Shown: piece by piece, positions 47,101 through 57,125 of the stretch
How the letters are laid out: each line of letters begins with the position of its first letter
How positions within the stretch are numbered: position 1 is the stretch's first letter
Assembly (NCBI GenBank): GCA_026545765.1
Contig: CM048844.1
Coordinates: 50,309,401 to 50,373,400, forward strand
DNA: 64,000 bases
Reading direction: 5' to 3'
Origin: Plantago major
Lineage: Eukaryota; Streptophyta; Magnoliopsida; Lamiales; Plantaginaceae
The notes under the pieces: generated by a model
Seen by the model: the letters and a program-made list of their open reading frames with translations, nothing else
Database searches by the model: none
What the model was told of the DNA's origin: nothing
Made by a program: the position numbers and the translations under genes

Positions 47101-49143
47101 CACACACTTTGTCCACACTTGTGTACACATCGGGAAACTGTCTAGTTGATCATTCATTATAAGATTGCACCAGAACAAGTACAAATAACTTTGGAGTTGA
47201 TGGATTCCCAAAAATAAAGGTGCACCTTATTAGTATGAGTACCATTATATTCACCCCTATTAAATTATGTGACGTCCCCGTTGCACCTTGTACGATTGGA
47301 GGGTTATGGATTGGTTCATCTCCGATATCATTTGTAACGATCCGACCACTAATCGATCGAGTGAGGTTACTGGTGGACTGCTCTTTGGTGATATGCTGGT
47401 CCCACCGTACCAACAAGTAATTTCCATTCGATCATCCAGTATAGTGTTCATTTTAATACCAAACACGTTTTATTGTCCAACTCAATTCAAGTTAAGTAAA
47501 TTCAACTCGATTTGAATACTACTAAACACTTTCGACTGATCCATAATTGTATGTGACAGGGATTGATCATTATCACCGTATCATCGACCTTGCACGGGCT
47601 TCGGCCATCTCCATGCCCGACTAAGGTTAACTGCCAAGAAGCTTCCACAATGCAGCTATGGATTCTGTATGCTGGGCTCATCTTGACCTCGTTAGGTCTG
47701 GGAGGTCTAAGGCCTTGTGTGGTAACATTTGCAGCAGATCAATTCGACATGAGAAAAGCTAAAGTAGAGTCAAGAAGATGGAACCTGTTCAATTGGTTTT
47801 ACTTTTGCATTGGCCTAGCTTCTTTGCTAGCTCTTACTATTGTTGTTTATATCCAAGATTATGTATCTTGGACTTGGGGTCTTGCCATCCCAACTATAGC
47901 CATGGCTTTATCTCTTGTCCTTTTCGTTATTGGATCTCCCTTGTACAATAAAATCAAACCGGCTGGAAGTCCATTCGTCAGAGTAGCACAGGTCATTGTT
48001 GCTGCCATAAGGAAACGGAAAGCTCATCCCGGTGTCCTGTATCAAAACAAAGAGCTTGATGCTCATATCTCTACTAATGGGACGCTTTTGCACTCGGATC
48101 AGTTCAAGTAAGTTCCAAATGCTAGCTAGTTTTTTTATATGATAGCTTAATTTCGTAAAGTTTACAGATATTTTTGCACAATGCAAACAGTTGAACAAAA
48201 ACTGCCTGTCTACGTACTTGTGTTATGACACTTCAAGTGCTCTGCCTAGGTGGTTTGATCGAGCAGCTATAAAGGGGGACGATAATGATAATCTTGAAGC
48301 AAACGAACCGAACTTGTGGAGGTTAGCAACAGTTCACAGAGTAGAGGAAGTGAAAAGCATGATTAGGATGTTACCTGTTTGGGCTGCAACCATATTACAC
48401 GTAGTTCGCAATCCCATCTTAACAGCTTCGCCATTCAACAAGCTGGAAGCATGAACCGCTACTTATCACCATCTTTCGAAATCCCACCAGCTTCAATGGC
48501 CATCTTCAAAGTCCTAACACTACTAATATGTCTCCCTCTATACGAGCGCCAATTTGTTCCCTTCATACGCAAATTTACTAAAAACCCTGTAGGAATCACA
48601 ACCCTACAAAGAATGGGAATAGGTTTTGCCATAAACATTATTGCCACTATTGCTTCCGCGATAGTAGAAACCAAGAGAAAATCAGTAGCCGCAGATCATA
48701 ACCTTTTGGATCACCCCACGGAGATTATCCCGATAAGCGTGTTTTGGTTGGTCCCTCAAAATGTGCTCCATGGGTTAAGTGATGTTTATATGGTTGTTGG
48801 GCATATGGAGTTCTTGTATGATCAGTCCCCCGAGAGTATGAGAACCACTGGGGCTGCCCTGTACTGGCTATCAATAGCCATTGCCAACTATCTCAGCACA
48901 TTCATGGTATCTATGGTGCACCAGTATACAGGAACTGGAAGCAACAAAAACTGGCTACCAGACCGGAACCTCAACCGAGGGGAACTGGATAGCTACTATT
49001 GGCTGATGACAGGAGTGCAAGCTGTGAATTTAGTATATTATCTCATATGTGCAAGCCTATATGTATACAAACCAATTGAAGAGATAACTCAGACTCTCAT
49101 CATTGCACAAGATGATGTTGAACCTGCAGATGCTACTTCTTGA
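35642..49143 (+). CDS. NPF3.1-like: NRT1/PTR family transporter (NPF3.1-like), four exons, one frame break in the last exon
   Basis: A proton-coupled plasma- or organelle-membrane transporter of the major facilitator superfamily. The exons are 35642-35732, 44199-44416, 47560-48107 and 48250-49143, with GT-AG borders that keep frame. Together they would give about 583 residues, the usual NPF length. The proton-coupling motif ExxER is at residues 33-37 (EMCER). Exon 2 has FHANLITYL and GAFLADSFAGRYPT. Exon 3 has GLGGLRPCVVTFAADQFD and WNLFNWFYFCIG. Exon 4 has LWRLATVHRVEEVKS, PESMRTTGAALYW and NWLPDRNLNRG. It is closest in my memory to Arabidopsis NPF3.1 (nitrite, gibberellin and abscisic acid transport). 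At about 48400-48403 one base seems missing (CACGT then AGTTCG), shifting frame near residue 336. Either the gene is newly inactivated or this is an assembly error. I chose the start by family N-terminus; an in-frame ATG at 35528 also exists. Confidence 0.9.
35733..36078. other. First part of NPF intron 1
   Basis: AT-rich intron sequence. Nothing recognised. Confidence 0.5.
36079..36294. mobile_element. Small Stowaway-like MITE in NPF intron 1
   Basis: The left end (AGTCCGGTATCGAACTTCCC) and the right end, which in reverse complement reads CCGTCCTGAATTCAACTTCCC, are imperfect inverted repeats. The body is AT-rich. It is related to the remnant at 33240-33444. Confidence 0.65.
36755..37263. 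mobile_element. Non-autonomous hAT element, 509 bp, in NPF intron 1
   Basis: The ends are CAGTGGCGAATCCAGAAG and CAGTGGCGGAGCCACATG (right, reverse complement). The flanking 8-bp copies AGTTAACT and AGTTAAGT match at 7 of 8 positions, so it is an older insertion than the nest at 17.5 kb. No transposase. Confidence 0.85.
37731..38800 (+). mobile_element. Ty1/copia relict: LTR-like sequence and start of gag
   Basis: A TGTTGG start at 37731 opens a region of about 860 bp with LTR character. It is followed by a plus-strand gag-like segment near 38668-38770 whose KRWKQKMFYLTT pattern is typical of copia gag (Lys-Arg-Trp..Lys-Met..Tyr-Leu-Thr-Thr). Pol and the second LTR are absent. It is a short, broken fossil, cut on the right by the CACTA-type sequence. 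The LTR end is not certain. Confidence 0.55.
38805..39084. mobile_element. One end of a CACTA element, same family as the 18.5 and 21.1 kb copies
   Basis: It ends in GGAATTCTTGTAGTG at 39084, the CACTA terminus in reverse, and contains GTCGCTAA / TTAGCGAC / GACGGATT words like the two complete copies. The other terminus was not found, so it is truncated. Confidence 0.8.
39085..39823. other. Intron sequence with simple repeats
   Basis: AT-rich, with a GAA run near 39135 and poly-A/T tracts. Parts (GATGAAATTTTATGG..TTTTTATAAACTT) resemble 43610-43860 in the same direction, so an older repeat may have been present on both sides of the hAT element. Confidence 0.4.
39824..43292 (+). mobile_element. 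Near-complete hAT transposon (Tip100-like) in NPF intron 1
   Basis: The terminal repeats CAGGGGCGCACGG and CAGGGCGAACGCA (right, reverse complement) are flanked by a perfect 8-bp duplication ATTGAACA (39816-39823 and 43293-43300). A GGGGTAGCA word occurs near both ends. At 3.47 kb it has the size of an autonomous element and carries a long transposase frame. The perfect duplication and well-kept coding region point to a recent insertion. Confidence 0.95.
40768..43158 (+). pseudogene. hAT transposase with TTF-type zinc finger and hAT dimerisation domain, one internal stop
   Basis: About 796 codons in one frame. Residues about 70-170 hold the TTF-type zinc finger (FNYLWFDQFDWLEYS, YCLCCYLF, FTNWSRK). 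The middle resembles DUF4371 and the RNase H-like core (FFCVLLDDSRDVSTKEQM, GYDGANNMKG, CDTRWSSHYGT). The C-terminus is the hAT dimerisation region (VLPVATATVERAFSAMNIVK, NWLHNRMGD). This is the 'zinc finger MYM-type protein 1-like' kind of plant hAT transposase. A single TAA at 42370-42372 interrupts the frame in HLMK-stop-ILGITNEL; otherwise it appears whole. It may be non-functional by that stop alone, or the stop may be an assembly error. An AG acceptor lies just before the ATG, so a leader intron is likely. Confidence 0.93.
43293..44064. other. Last part of NPF intron 1
   Basis: AT-rich. It includes palindromic GAGCTCC/GGAGCT words (43400-43540) and the partial repeat of 39170-39480. No gene. 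Confidence 0.4.
44065..44158. repeat. (AT)n microsatellite at the end of NPF intron 1
   Basis: An almost pure AT dinucleotide run of about 94 bp ends 40 bp before the exon 2 acceptor at 44199. Confidence 0.97.
44417..45035. other. First part of NPF intron 2
   Basis: AT-rich intron sequence with AGTGAGA/GTGAGAT words suggestive of a decayed mariner-type MITE, but no definable ends. Confidence 0.4.
45036..45838. mobile_element. Non-autonomous Mutator-like element (MULE-MITE), 803 bp
   Basis: The terminal repeats begin GGGCGAATTACCTATATTTC on the left and GGGAAAATTACAGATACTAC on the right (reverse complement). The flanking 9-bp copies TTTTAAAAT (45027-45035) and TTTTCAAAT (45839-45847) match at 8 of 9 positions, as for Mutator insertions. 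The core has a CCACC-rich arm (45310-45355) facing a GGTGG-rich arm (45455-45560), so it can fold into a hairpin. Confidence 0.85.
45839..46984. other. Middle of NPF intron 2
   Basis: AT-rich. Words such as AAACCAATCAAATAACCTTAAAA occur in two related stretches (46140-46310 and 46560-46740), so a diverged direct repeat is likely. No gene. Confidence 0.4.
46985..47417. repeat. Direct-repeat pair of about 100 bp (TRIM- or solo-LTR-like)
   Basis: 46985-47090 and 47331-47417 share TGTAACG..CCGACCACTAATCGATCGAG, then TTACT..TGGACT(A/G)CTCT and GATATGCTGGTCCCA..GTAC.AACAA. The spacing is 346 bp. The pair with a short interior resembles a small terminal-repeat retrotransposon or two copies of another repeat. 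The family is not known to me. Confidence 0.55.
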
Positions 49144-49535
49144 CCACTGTTTGTGCTTGGTCTAAAATATTGGTTATAAATTGCCTCTGTGCATTATGCT
49201 ACTACTTGACAAGTTCAATCCAACAGTCCGGAGTCCGGCCTTGTATACGGATTGACAGCATAAATGAAACGTGAAACCGTAACATCTTGACAAAATTCAG
49301 AGAAAAACTACATGGCAGATAATTATGTACATCAATGACATGTGACAACCATGCATTGTTGTGAAGCAGTGCAATGAACATAATAACTGAGGATACGATT
49401 CCAGTCATCCATGAACACAAAAATGGAAGGTTTCCGACCAAAAGTTCTCTTCCTGTACTTGAAAGGGTTAAAATTAGAGCATCTGCTTCACATGTTATCA
49501 GCTCAATGACCAAAACATTTTACAAACTGCACTAT
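49144..49535. other. Convergent intergenic gap between NPF and MSH2
   Basis: At 392 bp it must hold the 3' untranslated regions of both genes. No other feature. Confidence 0.6.
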
Positions 49536-52500
49536 TTACTGGAAAAACTGTTGCAGCCAACAGCTGTTGATAGCATCCTTTTCCAACTCACCTTTCAACC
49601 CTTTCAATCTGTCAATTACTTGCTTTGAATCCATCTTGTCTAGTGGTAGATCATAAAAGTCCTTTATGAATTGTTGAGCTCGTTCAGCACCCATAGTTAC
49701 ATCGTCAGGATCCCACTCTCTCTTCCGCTTAGATGCAATCTATGAAACAAGGACAATCATAATACATAACAAGTTTGTATGAGTGAAATAGTGAGAAACT
49801 TAGAGAAAAGTCATAAAGGCAATCTTTTTTGGTGTCCACTCTCGTGCAGAAATGTTTCCAAGTGCATATAATTTTTATTTCCACAATATGAGACGCAACT
49901 TTAAATCAGAAAATTTAAACAGAATCTTGAAAGTTAGTACCTCCTTGACATCATGAGACGCAACTTCAGCAGGCGTAAAATCTTCCAACTCTGAAGCCTT
50001 TGCACGGGCAAGAGCAATAACACTTTCTGGAAAGTTGGCAAATTCTGCAACATGTATGCCGAAACTTTGATCACAAGCCCCTGGTTCAACCTGAAAAACA
50101 GATAGTCCATGAACACATCGACAATGAGTGAAAAAGTGACATGAGTAGTTACTAAACTGCAGAGTTGGAAGGACAAAAGAACTGAGCCAAGAGCTACTTT
50201 TATTACTTGTTAAAATTAAAAAAAAAAAAATGGAGAAAGGCAAATAATTGAGCCAAAATTATGAGTAGCAGGTTTATTGTATCGAATCCTCTTTGCTTTG
50301 GAAGAATTGGCCCAAAAAGTTTAGAAGATTCTAATGCTAAATGAGTCAATTTTACGTGTAGTACTAGTCATACGACTATCATACAGAATAGAAAAAGGTA
50401 ACATTCGTGTTTATGTTGGTCAGGAATCGACTTCACCAAAAATGTATACAGATACCAAAGATATAAGATATGCTACTTTTATGCTAATGCTGTGTAATTC
50501 TCTATTTTAGTAAACCTACACTTGTGCTTGTAAGAATTAACTACGAAAGTTCACTTTAAATCAGTATTCAGTAATCTAAAGTACCCATACAAGTATCTCG
50601 GTAGACATGGTAAACAGTTTTTATCCATATGTTCAAAACGCATTATCCAGTACTGAAGTGTCGATTCTGACTTGAGCATAATCATTCTATCAGGTCAGAA
50701 CCTTAAAAATAGAGAAAATATACATTGAATGAAGTACATATCATTACAATAGCAGAAGGAAATATAAATACTAATGGGTGATGATATCTGAGAGACCAAG
50801 CACCCTTTGATCAAATGTCAATTAAAATACATTTAAATGCCAAATGATACTTTGAATTTCTCTGCCACATTTAAAAGATAAGAAATGTCATATTATTGGG
50901 TATCTATTTTTCTTTTTTTTACTGTTACCTTACTTCTTTTTCTTTTCTTTTTTCTTTTACTTTAACTCAAGAAGATTCTTGGATGTGGTTCTTTAGAAAG
51001 AGAGAGAGAGAGAGAAAGAGATTACCTTGTAAAGCATTGTAAGCTTGCGACTTGCTGAGTCAATATGTGCAGTCACATGATAATTACATAATCCTTCAAG
51101 TTTCTTTCCAATGAGGTCATGAGTACCATCCTCATGAGCTAATTCAGTCAGCTCATGAAAATGAGTTGCAAACAAAGTAGGTGCTTTAATCACTTCAACT
51201 ATGTGCTCACATATAGCCCAAGCAAGACCTGCAATTATAGGGGAAAAAAAACGAATCAGAGCTACAATCTATATCGAGAAGCAACCATACATGGAAATGA
51301 CATAAGGCTACTTGAAAAGCCTGCAAAAATCTATAGATAAAAAGCTTCAACAAGAATGCACTCTGTTCCAAGTTAACACATAAGTTGCAAATTATATGAT
51401 TGTCTGACTTTGAAGCCTTAACCATAAAAAAGCTCTAAATTACTGTACAGAGAGATACAAGTCAATCTCAGGAGGCCTCGGTCCATTACAATAGCTAGAA
51501 ATTATAACGCGTGCTTGCTGACTTGTTTTTGGATTGAGATATTCAAGCCTATCACAATTGATATTTATTGCTTTTACTAAATTCAATATTTATTGCCCTA
51601 TTCCATCTCCATGACCTGAAATCTAAATCGACCAAAGGTAGTTATTTGAATCCTTTGATCCAAATCTGTAACCTAGTAACAGCACAAGTCAAATATCCAA
51701 TACATACTTATGTGTCTCCCACTTCAGATGTTTGAGATACATATATACCTTGAGATACCTAAGTCACGCTTCCACAATTTAAATAATAGATCCGGAACAC
51801 AGTAACAGCTGTATAATCTGACCAAGTATGATACTATCAGATTGTAATATGAAACTCATTTGCAACAAAAAACATGCTTCTCAAATGGGACTTGTACTTT
51901 GTGGTGGCTATCAAGCTGTTTCATATTGCAGTTTAAGAAGCATATGGTTATGAATGGAAATTACCATCTTACAGAACTTAATTTGCTTCAACTGTGTTAA
52001 CACGAACATTTAATGTTTTACGTCTTTCTAGATGTCACTCGTTTTCTCATTGCACATCAAAGAAACCAAAAAGGCAAAAAAAAAAAAAAAAAAAAAAAAT
52101 AATAATAATAAAGATTTGTACATGACTTTCTCTATTCAATGTACTTTTCTTTTACAAACTTCAAGTAAAATACAGAAACGAAAAAATAAAAGTCGAAAAT
52201 GGCCTTTTTTTTGGAAAGCAATATGTACATCCTATGACTGGGTTCCATCAAACTACATAAAAGATGTGTTTGTTGAGGTATAAATACCTATCCATGTCTA
52301 TGTATAACGAAGTTGAATGCAGGGACGTGGTCAAAATCAAAACAAATGTTCGACACTTACCAAATCCATCATATGTCGATGTGCCCCGACCTAACTCATC
52401 AATTATTATTAATGACCTTGCAGTAGCTCCTTTCAAAATTGATGCAGTCTCGAGCATTTCTTGCATGAAAGTGGAAACTCCCCGTAACTGTCGAAAGGAC

Positions 52501-53640
52501 AAAATTAAAGTAGATGCCACCAGATAAAATGAATTACCACAAATTAAAGCACATGTATATACTCATACATATAATATTCATGCTTTATATGAAAAACTGT
52601 TTTTTATAATTGTAAAACCTCCCCCTCTATTTTTTTACTACTTGTCTGTTATTCACATCAACAGCTTATAAACTTAATTCCTAGACATATTAAAGCCCAA
52701 AATTGCATTAAACTCATGTGATTACTACCGTAACAGGTGCCAATCATCAGAGAGCCATGAGCAGTTACAAAGTCAGGGACAGAATAGCAGATAGTTGTAC
52801 TAATTCAGTTTGGCAAAAAGAAACATATGGAAGTGTGAATCATTGCAAGATAAATATCTTAACACTTCGAAAACTGCAATATGGGAACTGTAAACCATAT
52901 ACCTGACAGTCACCAGCACCAACACGTGCAAAAATGCAATCACGGACAGAAATACTGGCATTGTCACATGGAACAAAAGAACCCAATTGTGCCATCATAA
53001 CATTCACACCCACCTGCCGATAGATAAATAGATCAATGTGAACTGATGAGAATAATCCAATAGATCCACTCAGTACATTTGAAAATGAAGAACTCCAAAA
53101 ATGCTATCACTGGATTGTTGAAAGTTACCTTCAAATATCCCCATGAAATAACCAAACAGGATTGGACTTGCAAAATAAAATTCTTTTGACAGAAAATCAA
53201 ATAATTTATAGTTTTCTGTCGCCATTCTAATCAGTAATGCTTATCTGAAGTTCTGAACTATCAGTGTTTCCCTATCAATAGTATCAAACCATCTTTACTC
53301 TTAAAATGATCTTATGCTAAAACCAAAGTAATCAGCCTGAATTAAGTACCTGTCGAATGTATGTTGATTTTCCACCCATATTGGGTCCGGTGATTATCTG
53401 GAACCAACTGCTTCCTCTTACCTGGGAACATGAATGAATAGGCCACCATGACATGAGCTGCCAGAGATAGCTCATTTGTTCATATGGAAATTATGGGAAA
53501 ACTTACTAGTTTACAATCATTTGGGATGAAGTTCACCCAGTCTTGGGCTTCAACACAAGGGTGCCGACACCCTTCTAATATAATATCTCCTACGTCCTGT
53601 GAATCATGAAAAGAGAGAAAGTTTTTATTGAAAACAGATC

Positions 53641-53695
<55 letters not shown>

Positions 53696-53799
53696 CAACA
53701 ACAACGACAACAACAACAACAACAACAATAGTAACGACGACGACGACAACAATAATAAATAATAATAACAATAACTATAATAACAATAACAATAACAAT

Positions 53800-53877
<78 letters not shown>

Positions 53878-56800
53878 TAATAATAATTCTTACGGATGGA
53901 GTGATGGCTGGTCGTGTATATGGTGTGGGACAACTAGCAGCCAAATCAGCAAAACCAAGTAAAACATCCAATTCAGAAAGCACAAGAGCCAGTCCTTCAA
54001 ATACCTGCATATAGAGAAAATACGAGAAATATCAACAATTCAACTTTAAGAATAACTGGACCGTAGCCAAGGACGAAGAACTGTGGAGTTCATGTTAAAC
54101 TTCTGGAAAATAGATACCTCAGAGAAAGATGCAGCAGTTTGCACTACTCTAGCAACTAGTTCTTTTTGGCAGCTTTTATATTCCTCAACAATCTTTTGGT
54201 AGCTGTCACTTAACCTCTTGAGCTTTGTATTTGTGAATTTCACCCCATCCTTGCGAGTTTCAAGAACAATAAAATGAGTATTTAGCTTCTTCCTCACTTT
54301 TGGTTCCTCCTTTTTTGTAATTCTAAAGGCATGGCCATATTGTGTCCCTTTTTCCAACTTTAGAGCTTTATCAAGAGCGAGATTAAGATCATCAGCCGCT
54401 TTCATGTGTACATCGTGTATTTGTTGTTCGAATGACTCTTGTTCATTTTTCAAAACCGACAACTGTGAATCATATCCAGATGAAATCATGTATTCTCCAT
54501 TTTCAAGTTGATCAAGGTCAATAGAAGTTTCCACAAGCCCAATGAATTTATTCAAGTGATTTTCATCAATCCAGTTGTCTAGAGGATCCAAGTACCGTTT
54601 CTTAATTAGTGAAGCAAATGGGCCGTCATATTGCTCCAGTGCACTTTTGATGTATGGAAGCCTGATGCTTGACTGCATGCAAAATACGGAACGAGTGGTT
54701 TCGGTTATAATTTAGATGTCAGTGACAGGAAAAGAAAACTTCGATCATTTTTAAATATTGAATTTGCGAAGCAAAAAATTGGAATTATGTGAAACAGTTG
54801 GTGTTTGTTTTGAGAGACAGACAGATGTATCCGAGGGAGAAGTCTACAGTTTGGTATGTGGTACAAAAACCATGAAGTAAGTGCAAGTGTTCAACAGATA
54901 ACTGACATAATAAATGTTTTAGGACATCATAAATATCCATGAAGTTTGTTTGAGATGCCTACTATTATAAGCACCAGACCAAAAAGTGTTTTTACCTGAT
55001 AGAGTTTGACTACAGGAGCTAGGTTTGCTCTTTTCTTTTCAAGCGCACGCATAAGACGCTCAATATCTGCAATTCTTTTCAAATGCTGCCTCAGATCTTG
55101 ACGAAGGGCAGTATCCTCCACAAAAGCTTGAACCATGTCCAGCCTATTATTTATCTCATCTACATCTAACAAAGGTTGCTTTAACCACATGTGAAGCAAC
55201 CGCTTGCCCATTCCTGCTGTACAGGTTCTATTCAAAAGCCCAAATAAACTGAAATTTTTGTTAGCATCAGTTTTGCTCTCCATGACATTTAATGCCCTCA
55301 TAGCAGCAGAATCCAATCTCATGTAACTATCGAGATTGTATCTCCGGATAATATAACTACCATAGTTGCTCTCATCCGCAAGCAAATCCGCATATGACAC
55401 TACACAACCAAGTGCGCCATGGGCCAGTTCAAATGAAGCTAGCAGATCTTTCACTGGCTCTAAAGGACCTTTGACAAGCCTTCGAAGATCTTGCACTAGG
55501 TCTCTTCCTTTGAACTCGGCTCTTTTTCTTTCAGTTACCATTGCACCACACCTGGTCAGTGCATCATTCAATGATCTATATTCACTCGTTTTGGCAATAT
55601 CTAAAGGTAAAAGGCATTCCTTGCAGCCAAGAGCAACAAGAGCTGACTCCAGATTTGTAAAGTGGCTGTCATCAGGAAATTCTGACAGTCCAAGAACTCT
55701 CTTAGCAAGATCAACATAGCTTAATCCAACAGTCCATCCATTTTCACGGGAATTCGCAGTAACAGCAACAATAACCGGAGCATCTTGCATTTCATTATTG
55801 GCAAACAGAATGTCTTCAAAACTCCCCAGATTCCCAGGGGTTCCAATTTTTACGCATCTCCAGTTTGCTCCACTACCCTCGTACAATTCAAGAGTGTGAT
55901 CTGTCTTCTCCAAAAGGAGATCACGTGCCACAGTCTCAAACATGTTCTTGCTCACACTAACACTGGAGATGGCAGCAGATCCACTTCCTATTTGACGCAA
56001 AGCTGTTGTAGTGTGGTAATATGTCTTTGAAACGAAAGTTGCATTGTCACCATGTGTGGTATAATAATCCTACAACAAAACACATAAAAAATACATCAGT
56101 AATTGAACCCCCAATTCTTTCAACGTAAAAGGAATCGTATATAAGACCTCACCTTATGTACCACAGAAAAATTTCACAAGCATATAGACAGTCATATAAA
56201 ATTAGAAGCCATACTCATTTTCAGAAATATTTTTTATGTGCAAACTGAGATGAAATAATATTAGTAGCTTTCCAATGCAAAGAGACTAAAAGGTATCAAT
56301 ACAAACCAAGACAGACACCAGAGAAAGCATATTAGCAAATACAAATCGAACTGGCTAATAGACCAATTAATAGTGTCTCCATAGTTTCATATGGTTACCT
56401 GCACACAGAAAACGGTCATTGCTCCGAGTTAATGGATCCATAAACTGAACCACCAAGCTATACAAGTGACTTTCACAAAAGTGCTTGCTATTCTTAACCA
56501 ATCACGCATGGTATATACAATTTGTAAAAGTAATTAACAACAAATAGAAGCAATACTTTGATAGTGACTTGAGTTCATAACATTTCTAACCAAAAGCAAT
56601 ACTTGCAAACTGAAACTAACAAAGGGTGAACGAAAGGAGAACTAACTAACCCGACGGTCGAAGAATCGAATAGCTCTAGCATCCTGCAACCAAAAGCCAA
56701 CAAGGGGGACAAATATCAAATTAACATTTTTCCAATATTAAAAAAAAAAAAAAAAAGTGAGGAATTGCACATTCACTTACACTGGGTAGGGTTTTGAAGA

Positions 56801-56991
56801 ACGAGAGAAACCCTTGAGCTTGCCTAGCATCTAGCGTAGAATCAAATCCCAAATACTCAAATTAGTGTAATAAATTAACAAAATAACAGGAGAATCGGTG
56901 AAAATGACACTAAGACTAGGTGTAGAAAGGCTTGATTTTTACCGAGTTTGAGTTCGGGAAGCTTGTTGTGTTCCTCAAAATTGTCGGCCAT
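49536..56991 (-). CDS. MSH2: DNA mismatch repair protein MSH2 (MutS homologue 2)
   Basis: MSH2 pairs with MSH6, MSH3 or plant MSH7 in the nucleus to bind mismatches and start repair. Thirteen exons give 942 residues (Arabidopsis has 937): 56943-56991, 56781-56830, 56651-56683, 54996-56069, 54118-54672, 53894-54004, 53507-53596, 53350-53421, 52903-53013, 52361-52487, 51026-51228, 49941-50090 and 49536-49739. All introns are GT-AG and frame is kept. Domains in order: N-terminal mismatch-binding domain ([15 protein letters not shown]..., [12 protein letters not shown]), connector, lever/clamp ([33 protein letters not shown]), ATPase and C-terminal dimer region. The Walker A motif GPNMGGKST is at residues 666-674, a Walker B/signature [15 protein letters not shown] at 742-756, and ATHFHEL near 778. 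It looks intact. It is convergent with NPF. Confidence 0.97.
51229..52360. other. MSH2 intron 10
   Basis: AT-rich intron of 1.13 kb between the exon with the Walker B motif and the next one. It holds a poly-A run with an AAT tail near 52077-52110 and no other recognised element. Confidence 0.6.
53642..53888. repeat. AAT/AAC trinucleotide microsatellite in an MSH2 intron
   Basis: About 250 bp of trinucleotides: AAT, then AAC with ACG interruptions, then AAT again. It fills most of the 297-bp intron between exons 6 and 7 and ends 5 bp before the splice donor of exon 6. Interrupted blocks suggest repeated slippage. Confidence 0.97.
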
Positions 56992-57089
56992 TTGAGTGGA
57001 GAAGTAAGCTTTTCCCGACCCTTGGTGAACAACAGAGATGACTGAGTGTCAATTGGCAAGCGGCTGCTATAAGGATTTTCCTGCCAATG

Positions 57090-57125
57090 GCGGGAATGAG
57101 GTCAGTACCATGCTGGATTTGGCGG
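57090..57125. promoter_or_regulatory. Two E2F-type motifs upstream of MSH2
   Basis: ATTCCCGC (minus strand, 57090-57097) and TTTGGCGG (plus strand, 57118-57125) both fit the plant E2F consensus WTTSSCSS. They lie about 100 and 130 bp upstream of the MSH2 start codon. A CCAAT-like core overlaps the first. E2F control of replication and repair genes is well known; whether MSH2 is under it here is inferred. Confidence 0.5.

Noticed and set aside
48401-48425. A 25-bp GT...AG segment as a mini-intron to explain the NPF frame break
   Set aside because: Removing it does not restore the frame of the downstream exon, and it is far too short for a plant intron.
53480-54010. Frame with a long Tyr/Cys/Leu run
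   Set aside because: It is a read-through of the microsatellite intron joined to MSH2 exons 6 and 7, not a separate protein.
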